DNA of 64,000 nucleotides from Desulfosporosinus youngiae DSM 17734 (GCF_000244895.1 NZ_CM001441.1:1694226-1758225); one strand, 5' to 3'; shown: positions 33,387 through 41,942, counted from the first letter of the stretch. The notes: a model not told the origin generated them from the letters alone. Numbers and translations: made by a program.

Positions 33387-33939
33387 TTGGTATTTCCCGA
33401 ATGGCCTTACACGGATTCCCCACTGCTACGACATTAGCCGCAAGATCTTTTGTCACGACACTCCCTGCGCCAATAACGCTATTATCGCCAACGGTTACCC
33501 CAGGCAGGATTGATACTCCTGCGCCTATCCAAACATTATTGCCAATGGTGATGGGATAGGCATATTCATAACCCTTTATACGTTGCTCTACATTAAGGGG
33601 ATGTCCTGCGGTATATAGGCCTACATTAGGCCCCAGCAAAACGTTGTCGCCGATTGTAACCTTTGCGCCGTCGAGAATAATGCAGTTATGGTTGGCGTAA
33701 AAGTTATTCCCCACATGAATGTTGTAGCCATAGTCACATTGAAAGGGGGATTCCACCCAGATATCGTTACCGGCTCTGCCAAACAGTTTTTGGAGAAGGG
33801 CATTCCGTTCTTGTTTTTGAGAAGGGCGCAGACTGTTAAAATGAAATAACAGTTCTTTGGCGGACTGCCGGTCTGCCAGGAGAGAATCATCAAAAGCGAG
33901 GTAGAGCAAACCTTTTTGCATTTTTTCGTGTTCAGTCAT
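33370..33939 (-). CDS. Maltose/galactoside O-acetyltransferase-like hexapeptide enzyme
   Basis: 189-residue acetyl-CoA-dependent sugar O-acetyltransferase of the Maa/LacA group. N-terminal Mac domain (about 3-55), then left-handed beta-helix hexapeptide repeats ('VGNNFYANHNCIILDGAKVTIGDNV' region, about 92-116) and 'VWIGAGVSILPGVTVGDNSVIGAGSVVTKD' (about 137-166). The catalytic His is in 'LYTAGHPLN'. The gene is monocistronic and convergent with ahcY. A ribosome site AAGGAG lies upstream on the minus strand. The acceptor sugar is unknown. Confidence 0.9.
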   Translation of the reverse strand: MTEHEKMQKGLLYLAFDDSLLADRQSAKELLFHFNSLRPSQKQERNALLQKLFGRAGNDIWVESPFQCDYGYNIHVGNNFYANHNCIILDGAKVTIGDNVLLGPNVGLYTAGHPLNVEQRIKGYEYAYPITIGNNVWIGAGVSILPGVTVGDNSVIGAGSVVTKDLAANVVAVGNPCKAIREIPKPRIP

Positions 33940-34028
33940 AATTTATCTCCTTAAAGTTTTTTGAAGAGGAGCCGCCCATGCCGCTGATGCGGCATCAGCA
34001 GAGGATGAAAAGGAGCTGTGTCCGGGTC

Positions 34029-34247
34029 GGGCAGCTTCGCCCACATCCGTGCAAGATTAGTTAATTCGTGCGAAGACAGTGTCTTCGTACCGCAGCACTC
34101 CGAGGCTCGCCCACTCGCCGGTGCGGGACTCCGCCAAACCTCCGGGTAATACCTGATGTGAACCCGTGGCTCCGTCTCCCCGCACCGTCTTGTGGGCTTT
34201 TACCGCCTCTCCATGCAATGGGTTCGCTTCTGTGGACGAAGCTGCCC
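34029..34247 (+). mobile_element. MITE-like element, copy B, with nested small repeat
   Basis: 219 bases between terminal inverted repeats GGGCAGCTTCGCCCACA (34029-34045) and TGTGGACGAAGCTGCCC (34231-34247). It matches copy A (13444-13626) in opposite orientation but carries about 36 extra bases (34053-34087) that include the hairpin CGAAGACAGTGTCTTCG. That extra piece recurs at 41813-41840. No coding capacity. Confidence 0.7.
34053..34087 (+). repeat. Small palindromic repeat nested in copy B
   Basis: About 35 bases absent from copy A, centred on palindrome CGAAGACA-G-TGTCTTCG. The same sequence occurs on the other strand at 41813-41840 (one change in the centre and drift at the end), outside any copy of the larger element. 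Confidence 0.6.
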
Positions 34248-34579
34248 TGCTTGCGGGCCTGGCGATTATTCTGCATGTCTTTAATTTTTTAGAGGAGCCG
34301 CCTATGCAGCTGATGCGGTACCAGCAGAGGACGAAAAAGGGAGTCTTCTTCGGGGGAGTAGTTTTACAGTAATGGATACTAGGTATAATTATAGTTTGTC
34401 TGCATATATCAATGAATTTATTCAGAATTCTAAAGAAACAGTGGACGAGAGACCACTTTATTCTGAATTTATAGTATACTATACATGTATTGGATTTATA
34501 GGTGATTTATGGAATATATATAGTGAGTTGTTGATTACTTGTTGTTAATAAAAGGAGAAAGAGAGGCTGGGCTAAGAGC

Positions 34580-36874
34580 GTGGGAAAAACATTAATTATT
34601 GCAGAAAAGCCGTCTCAAGCTCGTGAATATGCTGCGGCCTTGGGGGTTCGGGGCAAAAGGGATGGGTACTTGGAAAATGAGCAATATGTTATTACTTGGT
34701 GTTACGGGCATCTCTTGGAGTTAGAGCGGCCGGAAGCTTATATGGATATTGAGCGGGTCGGAAAACGATGGGGTTTAAAGCGCTTGCCGGTTCTCCCTAG
34801 CTTGAAGGAGTTTCGTAGGGTAGTCAAACCAGGTGCTGATAAACAATATCAAGTGATTCAAAGCTGGCTGAAGTCTTCCGATATAGAAGAGATTATTTGT
34901 GGAACAGACGCTGACCGGGAAGGACAGCTGCTCTTTCAAGAAGTCTGGGACGCTTCTGAGTGCCGTAAGCCTTTGTCGAGGCTTTGGATTTCCTCGCTAA
35001 CGAGTGCGGCTATACGGGAAGGATTGAAAAGTCTTCGTTCCGCAGAATCGGTAGCCGGCTTGGCGGCGGCTGGTAATGGGCGGGCCTTCGCTGATTGGGA
35101 TTTTGGCATGAATTTGACAGAGGGCTTTACAGCCTTATTTGGGAGTTTTGATTCTGTCCGGAAAAAACCTAATGTGATCTCCATAGGAAGGGTGCAGACG
35201 CCGACACTTGCCTTGATCGTAGAACGGGAATGGGAAATTGAACGCTTTGTTGCCCAGCCGTTCTATGAAGTAAAGGCTGAATTTGTTGCTGCCCAAGGAG
35301 AGTATCCTGGCAAATGGTTTGATCCGGCCGAGGATTCGAAGCGGATTACAGACCCCCAAGAGGCTGAAGCCATTGTAACAAGAACCCGGGGTAAATTAGG
35401 CAGCATCGGGGAGTTGGAACAAAAAGAGATTTTAGAACCGGCTCCCCTTCTCTTTGATTTAACTTCTTTGACCATCGCCGGCTCTAAAAAGTATGGTTAT
35501 AGCGCAGAAAGAGTTCTTCAATTAGCCCAATCTCTTTATGAAAAAAAGTCCATTACTTACCCGCGTACGGACTGCGCCTATCTTTCCGAAGATATCCTGC
35601 CAAAGTTGCCGGCTCATTTAAATGCCGTCAGTCAAGAACCCTATAAGGATTTGGCAGAGCAGGCGAGAGGTTTTGGCATACCTAAAGGGAAACGCGTGAT
35701 TAATAAAATTACTGCTCACCATGCCATCATTCCAACAACTGAAAAAGTTATTATGGGGAGGCTCAATCGGGATGAGCAGCATCTTTATGATTTAATTGTG
35801 CGGCGTTTTTTGGCGGTTTGGTTTCCGCCGGCTCGCTATCATCAAACCGATGTGGTAACGTTGGTTGGGGCCGAACACTTTCGCACACGAGGCAAGACTC
35901 TGTTGAGCCCGGGCTGGAAAGAGGTCTATGAATTTGATGAAGGGAAGGAAGATCAGCCTGAAACCTCAAGAGGGCGGAAAAAGCGCGGACCTTCAGGAGA
36001 CAATGAGGAGGCTTCCCTCCCTCCCTTAACCATGGGGGAGGCTGTTCAGATTAAGCAAGTTTTCTGGGAGGAAAAAAGTACAAAGCCTCCTAAACCATAT
36101 ACTCAAGGTGATCTGCTTAAGGCTATGGAAGGTGCAGGAAAACAGATTGATGATGAAATTCTGCGTCAGCAAATGAAAGGGAAAGGACTAGGTACGGTTG
36201 CTACTCGTCCGGCCATTATCGAGAGCTTAATCGATAGGGGGTATATCTTTCAGAAACAAAAGTCTTTGCGGCCCTCGGCAAAAGGTGTCGAATTAATTCG
36301 TTTAATCAAAGAAAAGCTGCCTGAAGCTCAACTGCTCATTAGTGCCGAGATGACGGGGCAAATGGAGTATAATCTTGCCAAGGTTGAAAAGGGAGAACTA
36401 TCTATCGAAGGGTATATGTCAGAGGTTGAAGCCGCTGTCAAACGTATTGTTGCAGAACTTCGTTCCTTTGAGCAATCTCACGGTAAACTGCCTTTAGCCT
36501 ATTCATCTGCTTCTGAGGTTACAAAAAACAGCAAGAAGAAAGAAGAGGGCGTAAAAGCGGTTCGCCGGAAGGAAAATAACAGTAATAGTACTGACCAATC
36601 TTTAGGATACTGCCCGAAATGCGGCGCTGAAGTTATTGAAGGCAAAAAAGGATTTGGCTGTTCCAATTGGCGAAGCGGGTGCCGTTTTGTATTGTGGAAG
36701 ACACCCATTTGCGGTAAAACTCTGACTCTAAACCAAGTCAGACGGCTTTTAAAAACCGGTAAGACCCCCTTGATTAAAGGGTTTAAGTCGAAAGCAGGGC
36801 AATCATTTGCGGCCTATTTGATTTGGGAAGATGCCGCTGAGGCCAAATTGGCATTTAAGTTTAAGTCTTCCTGA
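34580..36874 (+). CDS. topB: DNA topoisomerase III
   Basis: Type IA topoisomerase, 764 residues. N-terminal Toprim domain ('KTLIIAEKPSQAREYA', 'ICGTDADREGQLLF'), catalytic Tyr near residue 327 in 'SITYPRTDCAYLS', and 'NKITAHHAIIPT' and 'GLGTVATRPAIIESL' of the IA core. The C terminus has one zinc-ribbon-like unit ('YCPKCGAEV...CSNW') followed by a topoisomerase C-terminal repeat ('CGKTLTLNQVRRLLKTGKT'). GTG start; AAAGGAGAAAGAGAGG lies rather far upstream (about 13 bases or more). It relaxes and decatenates DNA. Chromosomal- and plasmid-type TopB look alike, and it sits beside a repeat region, so mobility in the past is possible. Confidence 0.93.
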   Translation: MGKTLIIAEKPSQAREYAAALGVRGKRDGYLENEQYVITWCYGHLLELERPEAYMDIERVGKRWGLKRLPVLPSLKEFRRVVKPGADKQYQVIQSWLKSSDIEEIICGTDADREGQLLFQEVWDASECRKPLSRLWISSLTSAAIREGLKSLRSAESVAGLAAAGNGRAFADWDFGMNLTEGFTALFGSFDSVRKKPNVISIGRVQTPTLALIVEREWEIERFVAQPFYEVKAEFVAAQGEYPGKWFDPAEDSKRITDPQEAEAIVTRTRGKLGSIGELEQKEILEPAPLLFDLTSLTIAGSKKYGYSAERVLQLAQSLYEKKSITYPRTDCAYLSEDILPKLPAHLNAVSQEPYKDLAEQARGFGIPKGKRVINKITAHHAIIPTTEKVIMGRLNRDEQHLYDLIVRRFLAVWFPPARYHQTDVVTLVGAEHFRTRGKTLLSPGWKEVYEFDEGKEDQPETSRGRKKRGPSGDNEEASLPPLTMGEAVQIKQVFWEEKSTKPPKPYTQGDLLKAMEGAGKQIDDEILRQQMKGKGLGTVATRPAIIESLIDRGYIFQKQKSLRPSAKGVELIRLIKEKLPEAQLLISAEMTGQMEYNLAKVEKGELSIEGYMSEVEAAVKRIVAELRSFEQSHGKLPLAYSSASEVTKNSKKKEEGVKAVRRKENNSNSTDQSLGYCPKCGAEVIEGKKGFGCSNWRSGCRFVLWKTPICGKTLTLNQVRRLLKTGKTPLIKGFKSKAGQSFAAYLIWEDAAEAKLAFKFKSS

Positions 36875-36893
36875 TTTACAGAAATACTTTGAA

Positions 36894-36935
36894 AATTAAG
36901 TCTTGGTGACTTACATGAGTCATCAAGACTTAATT
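36894..36935 (+). terminator. Terminator-like hairpin after topB
   Basis: 18-bp stem AATTAAGTCTTGGTGACT / AGTCATCAAGACTTAATT with one G-U pair and loop TACATG. The AT-rich end could act in both directions. Confidence 0.75.
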
Positions 36936-37508
36936 ATTTGTGATTGAAAAGTTACAATCTTTAAATTACTCTGAGCTATGCTTTTCGTGGTTTGATAAAT
37001 GGGGCCTGAAAGCTTAGCATAAGTCCTTGAAAATACGTACATAGTCCACTGCTATTAAACTTTCTGAGGTAACATATTGATTTGTGTGATAATTGGCAAA
37101 GAACTTGCAATTAAAGTTGTGGGACAGAAGTTAAGCATTTTATAGAAGGAGGTTTTGATGGTCATTTTAGGGCAATGAAATATTTGAATCAAAGGAGGAA
37201 TAAAAGTAAAGGATTAACGGTATTATTACGCATTTTTCATGATATATCTTTGTAATTCTTACTTAACAAATCATTTTAAACTTTATGCAAGCCTAGTGAG
37301 GTAAAATAGCTATACTAAGGCCGATAACCTAGGGGTCTTAGCGGGCATCAGTATAGGATTGTTTTTCACGGACCTGAAAATACCAAGAAAGTAGTAACCA
37401 AGGATTTTGCTTTCGTAACACATACTATAGATAGACACGTGAATTTATCAGCTGACTTTTCTTCTTAAACCCGGTTCTCAGATTAAATCACAAGAAAGGG
37501 TGAATAAC
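36936..37508 (+). other. Promoter and long leader of the BCCT carrier gene
   Basis: About 570 bases without a recognised gene. Holds a sigma-54 promoter (37094-37109), so the transcript would have a leader of about 390 bases. The leader has AAGGAGG near 37148 followed by a 6-codon frame starting at the next ATG, and a second orphan AAAGGAGG near 37193 with no good start. These may be leader peptides or a decayed gene. Confidence 0.5.
37094..37109 (+). promoter_or_regulatory. Sigma-54 promoter upstream of the BCCT carrier
   Basis: TGGCAAAgaacTTGCA: consensus TGGCAYRNNNNTTGCW matched at all positions but one (A for Y), with correct spacing. Transcription would start near 37120. Confidence 0.75.
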
Positions 37509-39074
37509 TTGTCACAAGAGAAGTCCAAAGGTATATATGCTCGTATTAATCCTGTTGTTTTCTGGGGCAGTGCCATTTTATGTGTTGTGTTATATGCTCC
37601 AATGCTTATTTTTGGTACGGAGCTGCAACCCTATGTTTCAACCATCTTAAAAGCTATAACCTATAGAATGGATTGGTTATGGTTATTATTTGCCTTGGGC
37701 TGTGTAGTGTTTTCACTTTGGTTAGCTTTTGGCAGATATGGTAATGTAAAATTGGGCGGACCGGATGATAAACCCGAATTCTCAGACTTCAGCTGGATAT
37801 CGATGATGTTCACAGGCGGTGTCGGAGCCGGTTTAGTTTATTGGTCTATGGCCGAGCCTATTTTTTATCTTAAGTGGCCTCCTTTCTGGGGTGAGGCATT
37901 TTCAGCACAAGCTGCGCAATTCTCTATTGCTTATGGAATATTTCACTGGGGTATATCGGCCTGGGCTATCTTTGTCCCGGGGGCTATCGCCTTTGCCTAC
38001 ATGATTTACGTAAGAAAAAAACCTTACTTCTATCCAAGCTATGCTTGCAGGGGAATATTGGGGGACAGGGTAGACGGATGGCTTGGCAGAGCTATTGATA
38101 TCTTCGTTATTATCGGTCTGGTAGGCGGATTAGGAACAACCTTAGGAACGGTTGTGCCTATGATGTCGGCCGTAAGCGCCAATATGCTGGGTATTGAGGA
38201 TTCTATGGCGGTAAAAGTTGGGGTCACACTGGTGATTTCGGCTGTATTTGGCTATAGTGCTTACTCCGGTTTAAATAGCGGAATTAAAAAATTGTCGGAA
38301 TTAAATAGTTGGTTATGCATGGGATTACTGGCTTTTGTTATGCTGGTAGGCCCCACCCTATTTATGCTATCCTTTTATGTTGACAGCCTAGGGGTTTGGG
38401 CTACTAACTTTTTACGAATGAGTTTATATACAGATCCGATTACCAAATCCGGTTTTCCTCAGGACTGGACAGTGTTTTACTGGGCCTGGTGGGCAGCATG
38501 GGCCATGTATTTCGGATTATTTGTTGCCAGGATCTCCAAGGGGAGAACGATCAAAAACGTTGTTCTGAATATGATGGTTGTAACGACAATCGGCTGTTCA
38601 CTATTCTTCTTAGTGTTCGGCAGCTATGCAGTAGATCTTCAGCTTAATCAAGGGATAGCACTTGATGTAACTTTGGCTGAGGCCGGTGCCGGGGCAATGA
38701 TTACCCAAGTTATAAATACCTTACCCTTAACTGCAATAGTGATTCCCTATTTCTTATTTGTAATGCTTATTTTCCAAGCTACGACCATCGATTCCAACGC
38801 GTTCATTATTTCCATGATCGCTTGCAAAGAGGTTAGGAACGATCAGGAATCTCCCCGCTGGACGAGACTTTTCTGGTGTTCACTCCTGGCAGTGATCGGG
38901 GTGGCTATCATGATGGTGGGCGGGTTACCGGTAGTTCAGCTTTCATCCGTTGCCACCAGCGTCCCTATTATATTTATTATCATCATCTTAGGGCTGTCCC
39001 TACGCAAGTGGCTCAAGGAGGATTTCGGCCAAGAAGCTAAAGTGCAAGTTGTCGATTATCCGGAAGAAGACTAA
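37509..39074 (+). CDS. BCCT-family betaine/carnitine/choline transporter
   Basis: About 521 residues, twelve hydrophobic segments, secondary transporter for quaternary ammonium compounds. The glycine-rich helix-3 segment is 'FTGGVGAGLVYWSMAEP' and the Trp-rich substrate-site segment is 'VFYWAWWAAWAMYFGLFVAR', both family hallmarks. TTG 37509 has AGAAAGGG 8 bases upstream; GTG 37500 lies too close to it. It is behind a sigma-54 promoter and convergent with a LysR gene. The MttB-family methyltransferases about 3 kb away suggest glycine betaine or a similar betaine as substrate, by inference. Confidence 0.93.
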   Translation: MSQEKSKGIYARINPVVFWGSAILCVVLYAPMLIFGTELQPYVSTILKAITYRMDWLWLLFALGCVVFSLWLAFGRYGNVKLGGPDDKPEFSDFSWISMMFTGGVGAGLVYWSMAEPIFYLKWPPFWGEAFSAQAAQFSIAYGIFHWGISAWAIFVPGAIAFAYMIYVRKKPYFYPSYACRGILGDRVDGWLGRAIDIFVIIGLVGGLGTTLGTVVPMMSAVSANMLGIEDSMAVKVGVTLVISAVFGYSAYSGLNSGIKKLSELNSWLCMGLLAFVMLVGPTLFMLSFYVDSLGVWATNFLRMSLYTDPITKSGFPQDWTVFYWAWWAAWAMYFGLFVARISKGRTIKNVVLNMMVVTTIGCSLFFLVFGSYAVDLQLNQGIALDVTLAEAGAGAMITQVINTLPLTAIVIPYFLFVMLIFQATTIDSNAFIISMIACKEVRNDQESPRWTRLFWCSLLAVIGVAIMMVGGLPVVQLSSVATSVPIIFIIIILGLSLRKWLKEDFGQEAKVQVVDYPEED

Positions 39075-39084
39075 TCATAATGCA

Positions 39085-39122
39085 CCAAAAGAGGGTGGCT
39101 GATCACGGCCATCCTCTTTTGG
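39085..39122. terminator. Bidirectional terminator between BCCT and LysR genes
   Basis: CCAAAAGAGG (39085-39094) / CCTCTTTTGG (39113-39122) with further internal pairing. A/T arms serve both converging genes. Confidence 0.8.
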
Positions 39123-39141
39123 GTAGTGTACGTTTTAGTTG

Positions 39142-40053
39142 CTATTTTGAAATGGGTGTGGAAATTTCACACATAGATTTAAGGACTTCTATAAATTCCT
39201 TTTCTACTTGAGAAACAGCATATCGGTTCGACCTTATTAATCCAACGGTTATGCCTAGACTAACATCACTAATGGGGATAGGTATTATTTCTCCTGATTG
39301 CAAGTATATATCGTTAGTCGACATGAACTTGGGAAAGAAGGAGATAGCAATTCCTTGAGAAACGACTCTTTTGATGAGTTCAAAATTACAGAACCTAAAC
39401 ACCACATTTGGTTCGCCGTACTGTTTCAATATACTTGTAATGCCCCCATTATTCTTTGCAAATTCGTCATTATAGGCAACAAAGGGATATTCAAGCGCTT
39501 CTTTCAAAGAGACTGATTCTTTTGCTGAGAGAGGAGAATCTTTTCCGGCATATATCAAAAATTCATCTGAGAATAATTCCTCTCTGCAAATATCTTTTCC
39601 TTGGATTTCTTTAGTTAAAAGAACGATCCCAAGATCATTCTTTCCAGATTGGATGTTTTGTAAAATGCTAATTGACTCACCTACTGTTAAATTAATATTG
39701 ACTTTTGGGTGTTTATTTTTTAAGTGGTATAAAACGTTAGGTATTATCTTATCTCCCATGCTCGGGATAATTCCAACGGATAGACTGCCGGTTAATGAGG
39801 AAGAGTTGGCAAGCTGTTTAATCTCTTCTACGGTATCAAGAATAAGGCGTGCTTTTTCAATAACCATTTCTCCGATTTCTGTTGGGTAAGCGCCTTGGGT
39901 AGTGCGCTTAAACAGTACTGTCCCTATTTCGTCCTCAAGTTTGCTTATCGAAGAGCTGACTGCAGGCTGAGTAATAAAAGCATGCTCCGCCGCTAGTGAA
40001 ATTGAGTTGTATTTAGCAACCTCAATTAAGAGAGATAACTGTTCTAATCTCAT
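39142..40053 (-). CDS. LysR-family transcriptional regulator
   Basis: 303 residues. N-terminal winged HTH: 'MRLEQLSLLIEVAKYNSISL', 'ITQPAVSSSISKLEDEIG'; effector domain from about residue 90 ('GSLSVGIIPSMGDKIIPNVL'). I set the start at the ATG complementary to 40051-40053 because GGAGG is 7 bases upstream on the minus strand; an upstream in-frame ATG (40086) has no site. It lies 3' of the sigma-54 activator on the same strand, between the BCCT and methyltransferase genes, so it probably regulates one of these; the effector is unknown. Confidence 0.92.
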   Translation of the reverse strand: MRLEQLSLLIEVAKYNSISLAAEHAFITQPAVSSSISKLEDEIGTVLFKRTTQGAYPTEIGEMVIEKARLILDTVEEIKQLANSSSLTGSLSVGIIPSMGDKIIPNVLYHLKNKHPKVNINLTVGESISILQNIQSGKNDLGIVLLTKEIQGKDICREELFSDEFLIYAGKDSPLSAKESVSLKEALEYPFVAYNDEFAKNNGGITSILKQYGEPNVVFRFCNFELIKRVVSQGIAISFFPKFMSTNDIYLQSGEIIPIPISDVSLGITVGLIRSNRYAVSQVEKEFIEVLKSMCEISTPISK

Positions 40054-40111
40054 AAAATACCTCCGACTGCATAAGAAGCTCTTCAAAAGAAGGAGACTTA
40101 TTCTAATACTT

Positions 40112-41578
40112 TTAACTATTTTGACCGGTAGTGCTGCTCTGCTTATAGTTACGTACGATTCGAGTTACTTTACTTTGGCTGATATTCAGAGTGCTTGCAA
40201 CTTTATAAGAACTACGCAGCGTATTATATAACCGTATTATGATAGCCTCTTCGTCACTAGATTTCTTAAGATTCTTCCAGTTTGATAGCTCATCTTGAAG
40301 TAAACTTCTACTGGCGGGAACGGATGGAAGTTTAAATATTTTACTGGGTAAATGTTCAGGTGAAATATATCCTTCGGGAATTGTAACCACTAACCGCTCA
40401 GCTAGATGTTCCATTTCGCGTATATTTCCTGGCCAGGAATAATTTTCTAGAATAGACAGACAACGTTTATCAAATTTATGAGAGTATGCATACATAAGGT
40501 CATATTTCTTTAAAAAGAATTGTAACAAAGGAATAATATCCTCTGCTCTTTCTCTTAAAGGGGGAGTATCTATTTCAATTACGCTTAACCTGTAATATAG
40601 ATCTTCGCGGAACTTACCTTCTTGAATTAATTGAACTAGATTTCTATTGGTAGCTGCAATAATTCGTATGTCAATTTTCTTATGTTCTTTTCCACCGACA
40701 GGAATAAATCGACGCTCCTGAATAAGCTCTAATAACTTTGCTTGGATTGCTAATGGAATTTCACCGACTTCATCAAGGAAAAGAGTCCCGCCGTTTGCAA
40801 GTTCTACCAGACCTACCTTGCCATACTTGTCTGCTCCTGTAAAAGCACCGCGGCAATAACCGAATAATTCTGATTCTAAAAGGTGCTCAGGAATTGTGGC
40901 GCCGTTAATACAGATAAACGGCCCATCTTTTCGACCGCTCATTTTGTGAATATCCATAGCTAAAACGTTTTTCCCAGTTCCGGATTCCCCTAGGATTAAG
41001 ACGGTTGAATTCACAAGGGCTACCCTCTGAACAATTTCCAGGCACTGCTTCATCTTCTCATCACGAAAAGAATATCCTTTAAAATAACTTACTTGTTGGC
41101 TTAACTCTTCTACTTTGTTCTTATAATGGCTAACCAGTTTTTTGGTTTTGTCCAGGTCCTGTTTTAATTGTTCGATTTGCGTAATATCACGACTGTTCAT
41201 AACAATGAACTCTACGTCGCCGTTCTTATTAAAGACTGGGGTAGCGGTCACAACAAGTTTGATGCCATATTTTGTAGTTTGCTCTAATGTAACCGATGAT
41301 TTATCTCGAAAAACAATGGGGGCAAGGGCCGGAGAATAATACCCTTCCTCTAATAAATAATGAAAGTTTTTTCCGATGATCTCAGATGGATCTAAACCAT
41401 AATGTTTCTTACATGCATCATTAACAAATATTACAACTCCTTTGCTGTTGACAACAAAAATCTCATCAAAGGAATTGTTCAATATCATTTTGAAATCGTC
41501 TTTGTCCAAATTGCTATCGTTAAATTCGACCAAATTCAACAACTCCCTTTGTGGTAATTTCTCAAGATGTGTCGTCAT
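40112..41578 (-). CDS. PAS-domain sigma-54-dependent activator
   Basis: 488 residues. PAS domain about 28-135 ('NNSFDEIFVVNSKGVVIFVN'), short coiled coil (about 140-165), AAA+ domain about 170-395 with Walker A 'GESGTGKN', 'GAFTGA' sigma-54 loop, 'GTLFLDEVGEIPL' and the Arg finger region 'FREDLYYRL', then a C-terminal HTH ('SYKVASTLNISQSKVTRIV'). ATG 41578 has no ribosome site; a TTG at 41533 has AAAGGGAG 7-8 bases upstream and may be the true start (15 residues shorter). It is transcribed away from the methyltransferase operon. Sigma-54 promoters lie upstream of that operon and of the BCCT gene, its likely targets. Confidence 0.92.
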   Translation of the reverse strand: MTTHLEKLPQRELLNLVEFNDSNLDKDDFKMILNNSFDEIFVVNSKGVVIFVNDACKKHYGLDPSEIIGKNFHYLLEEGYYSPALAPIVFRDKSSVTLEQTTKYGIKLVVTATPVFNKNGDVEFIVMNSRDITQIEQLKQDLDKTKKLVSHYKNKVEELSQQVSYFKGYSFRDEKMKQCLEIVQRVALVNSTVLILGESGTGKNVLAMDIHKMSGRKDGPFICINGATIPEHLLESELFGYCRGAFTGADKYGKVGLVELANGGTLFLDEVGEIPLAIQAKLLELIQERRFIPVGGKEHKKIDIRIIAATNRNLVQLIQEGKFREDLYYRLSVIEIDTPPLRERAEDIIPLLQFFLKKYDLMYAYSHKFDKRCLSILENYSWPGNIREMEHLAERLVVTIPEGYISPEHLPSKIFKLPSVPASRSLLQDELSNWKNLKKSSDEEAIIIRLYNTLRSSYKVASTLNISQSKVTRIVRNYKQSSTTGQNS

Positions 41579-41641
41579 ATAAAAAAATTGTTATAAAACA
41601 ACTAATATTCAGCTTTTACACTATATTCGGTAGAATCAATT

Positions 41642-41703
41642 AAAAATCCTGCATTCAAAAAAATAAGTCCAATTTGACTTATTTTTTTGAATGCAGGATT
41701 TTT
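41642..41703. repeat. Perfect 28-bp inverted repeat
   Basis: Arms 41642-41669 and 41676-41703 are exact reverse complements (AAAAATCCTGCATTC... / ...GAATGCAGGATTTTT) with a 6-base loop CAATTT. The T-ends would allow termination in both directions, but no gene ends nearby on the plus strand. Confidence 0.8.
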
Positions 41704-41812
41704 AATAACGGTTACAAGTTAAAAGGTGCCTATAGTTTTGATACATTGTTAATTTAGTCCCGAATTGCATGTATTCTCGGCGGATAATTCATTAGAACAC
41801 TTGGCCAGCGCT

Positions 41813-41840
41813 CGAAGACCCTGTCTTCGCACGTAACTTA
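41813..41840 (-). repeat. Small palindromic repeat, second copy
   Basis: CGAAGACCCTGTCTTCG followed by CACGTAACTTA matches the reverse complement of the extra piece inside the element at 34029-34247. Confidence 0.55.
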
Positions 41841-41926
41841 GCAAAAAAGCCTTCAGGTCTAGGCGATCACCATAGCTGCATTTTTCTAATTTAGTACAAA
41901 ATAACTCTTGGACCATTTCCTATTGC

Positions 41927-41942
41927 AGGCATGAAAATTGCA
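41927..41942 (+). promoter_or_regulatory. Sigma-54 promoter upstream of the MttB-family operon
   Basis: AGGCATGaaaaTTGCA: GGCAT-R-N4-TTGCA is intact with correct spacing; only the first base (A for T) departs from consensus. Transcription would start near 41953. Confidence 0.7.

Larger units (their letters stand above)
33940..34579. other. Intergenic repeat region before topoisomerase III
   Basis: About 640 bases. Two direct copies of a unit of about 46 bases (near 33966-34012 and 34292-34337, GAGGAGCCGCCYATGC...) flank the inverted-repeat element (34029-34247). After the repeats there is an AT-rich promoter-like stretch and a hairpin TTCAGAAT...ATTCTGAA near 34420-34470. No credible gene; the frames through the repeat are GC-rich chance frames. 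Confidence 0.6.

Noticed and set aside
34061-34372. Overlapping frames on both strands in the second repeat copy
   Set aside because: Frames arise from the GC-rich repeat; the two copies do not preserve one frame (copy B has an extra insertion).
41569-41580. Ribosome site for ATG 41578 of the sigma-54 activator
   Set aside because: Only an A/T run precedes the ATG on the minus strand; TTG 41533 has a good site and is noted as an alternative start.
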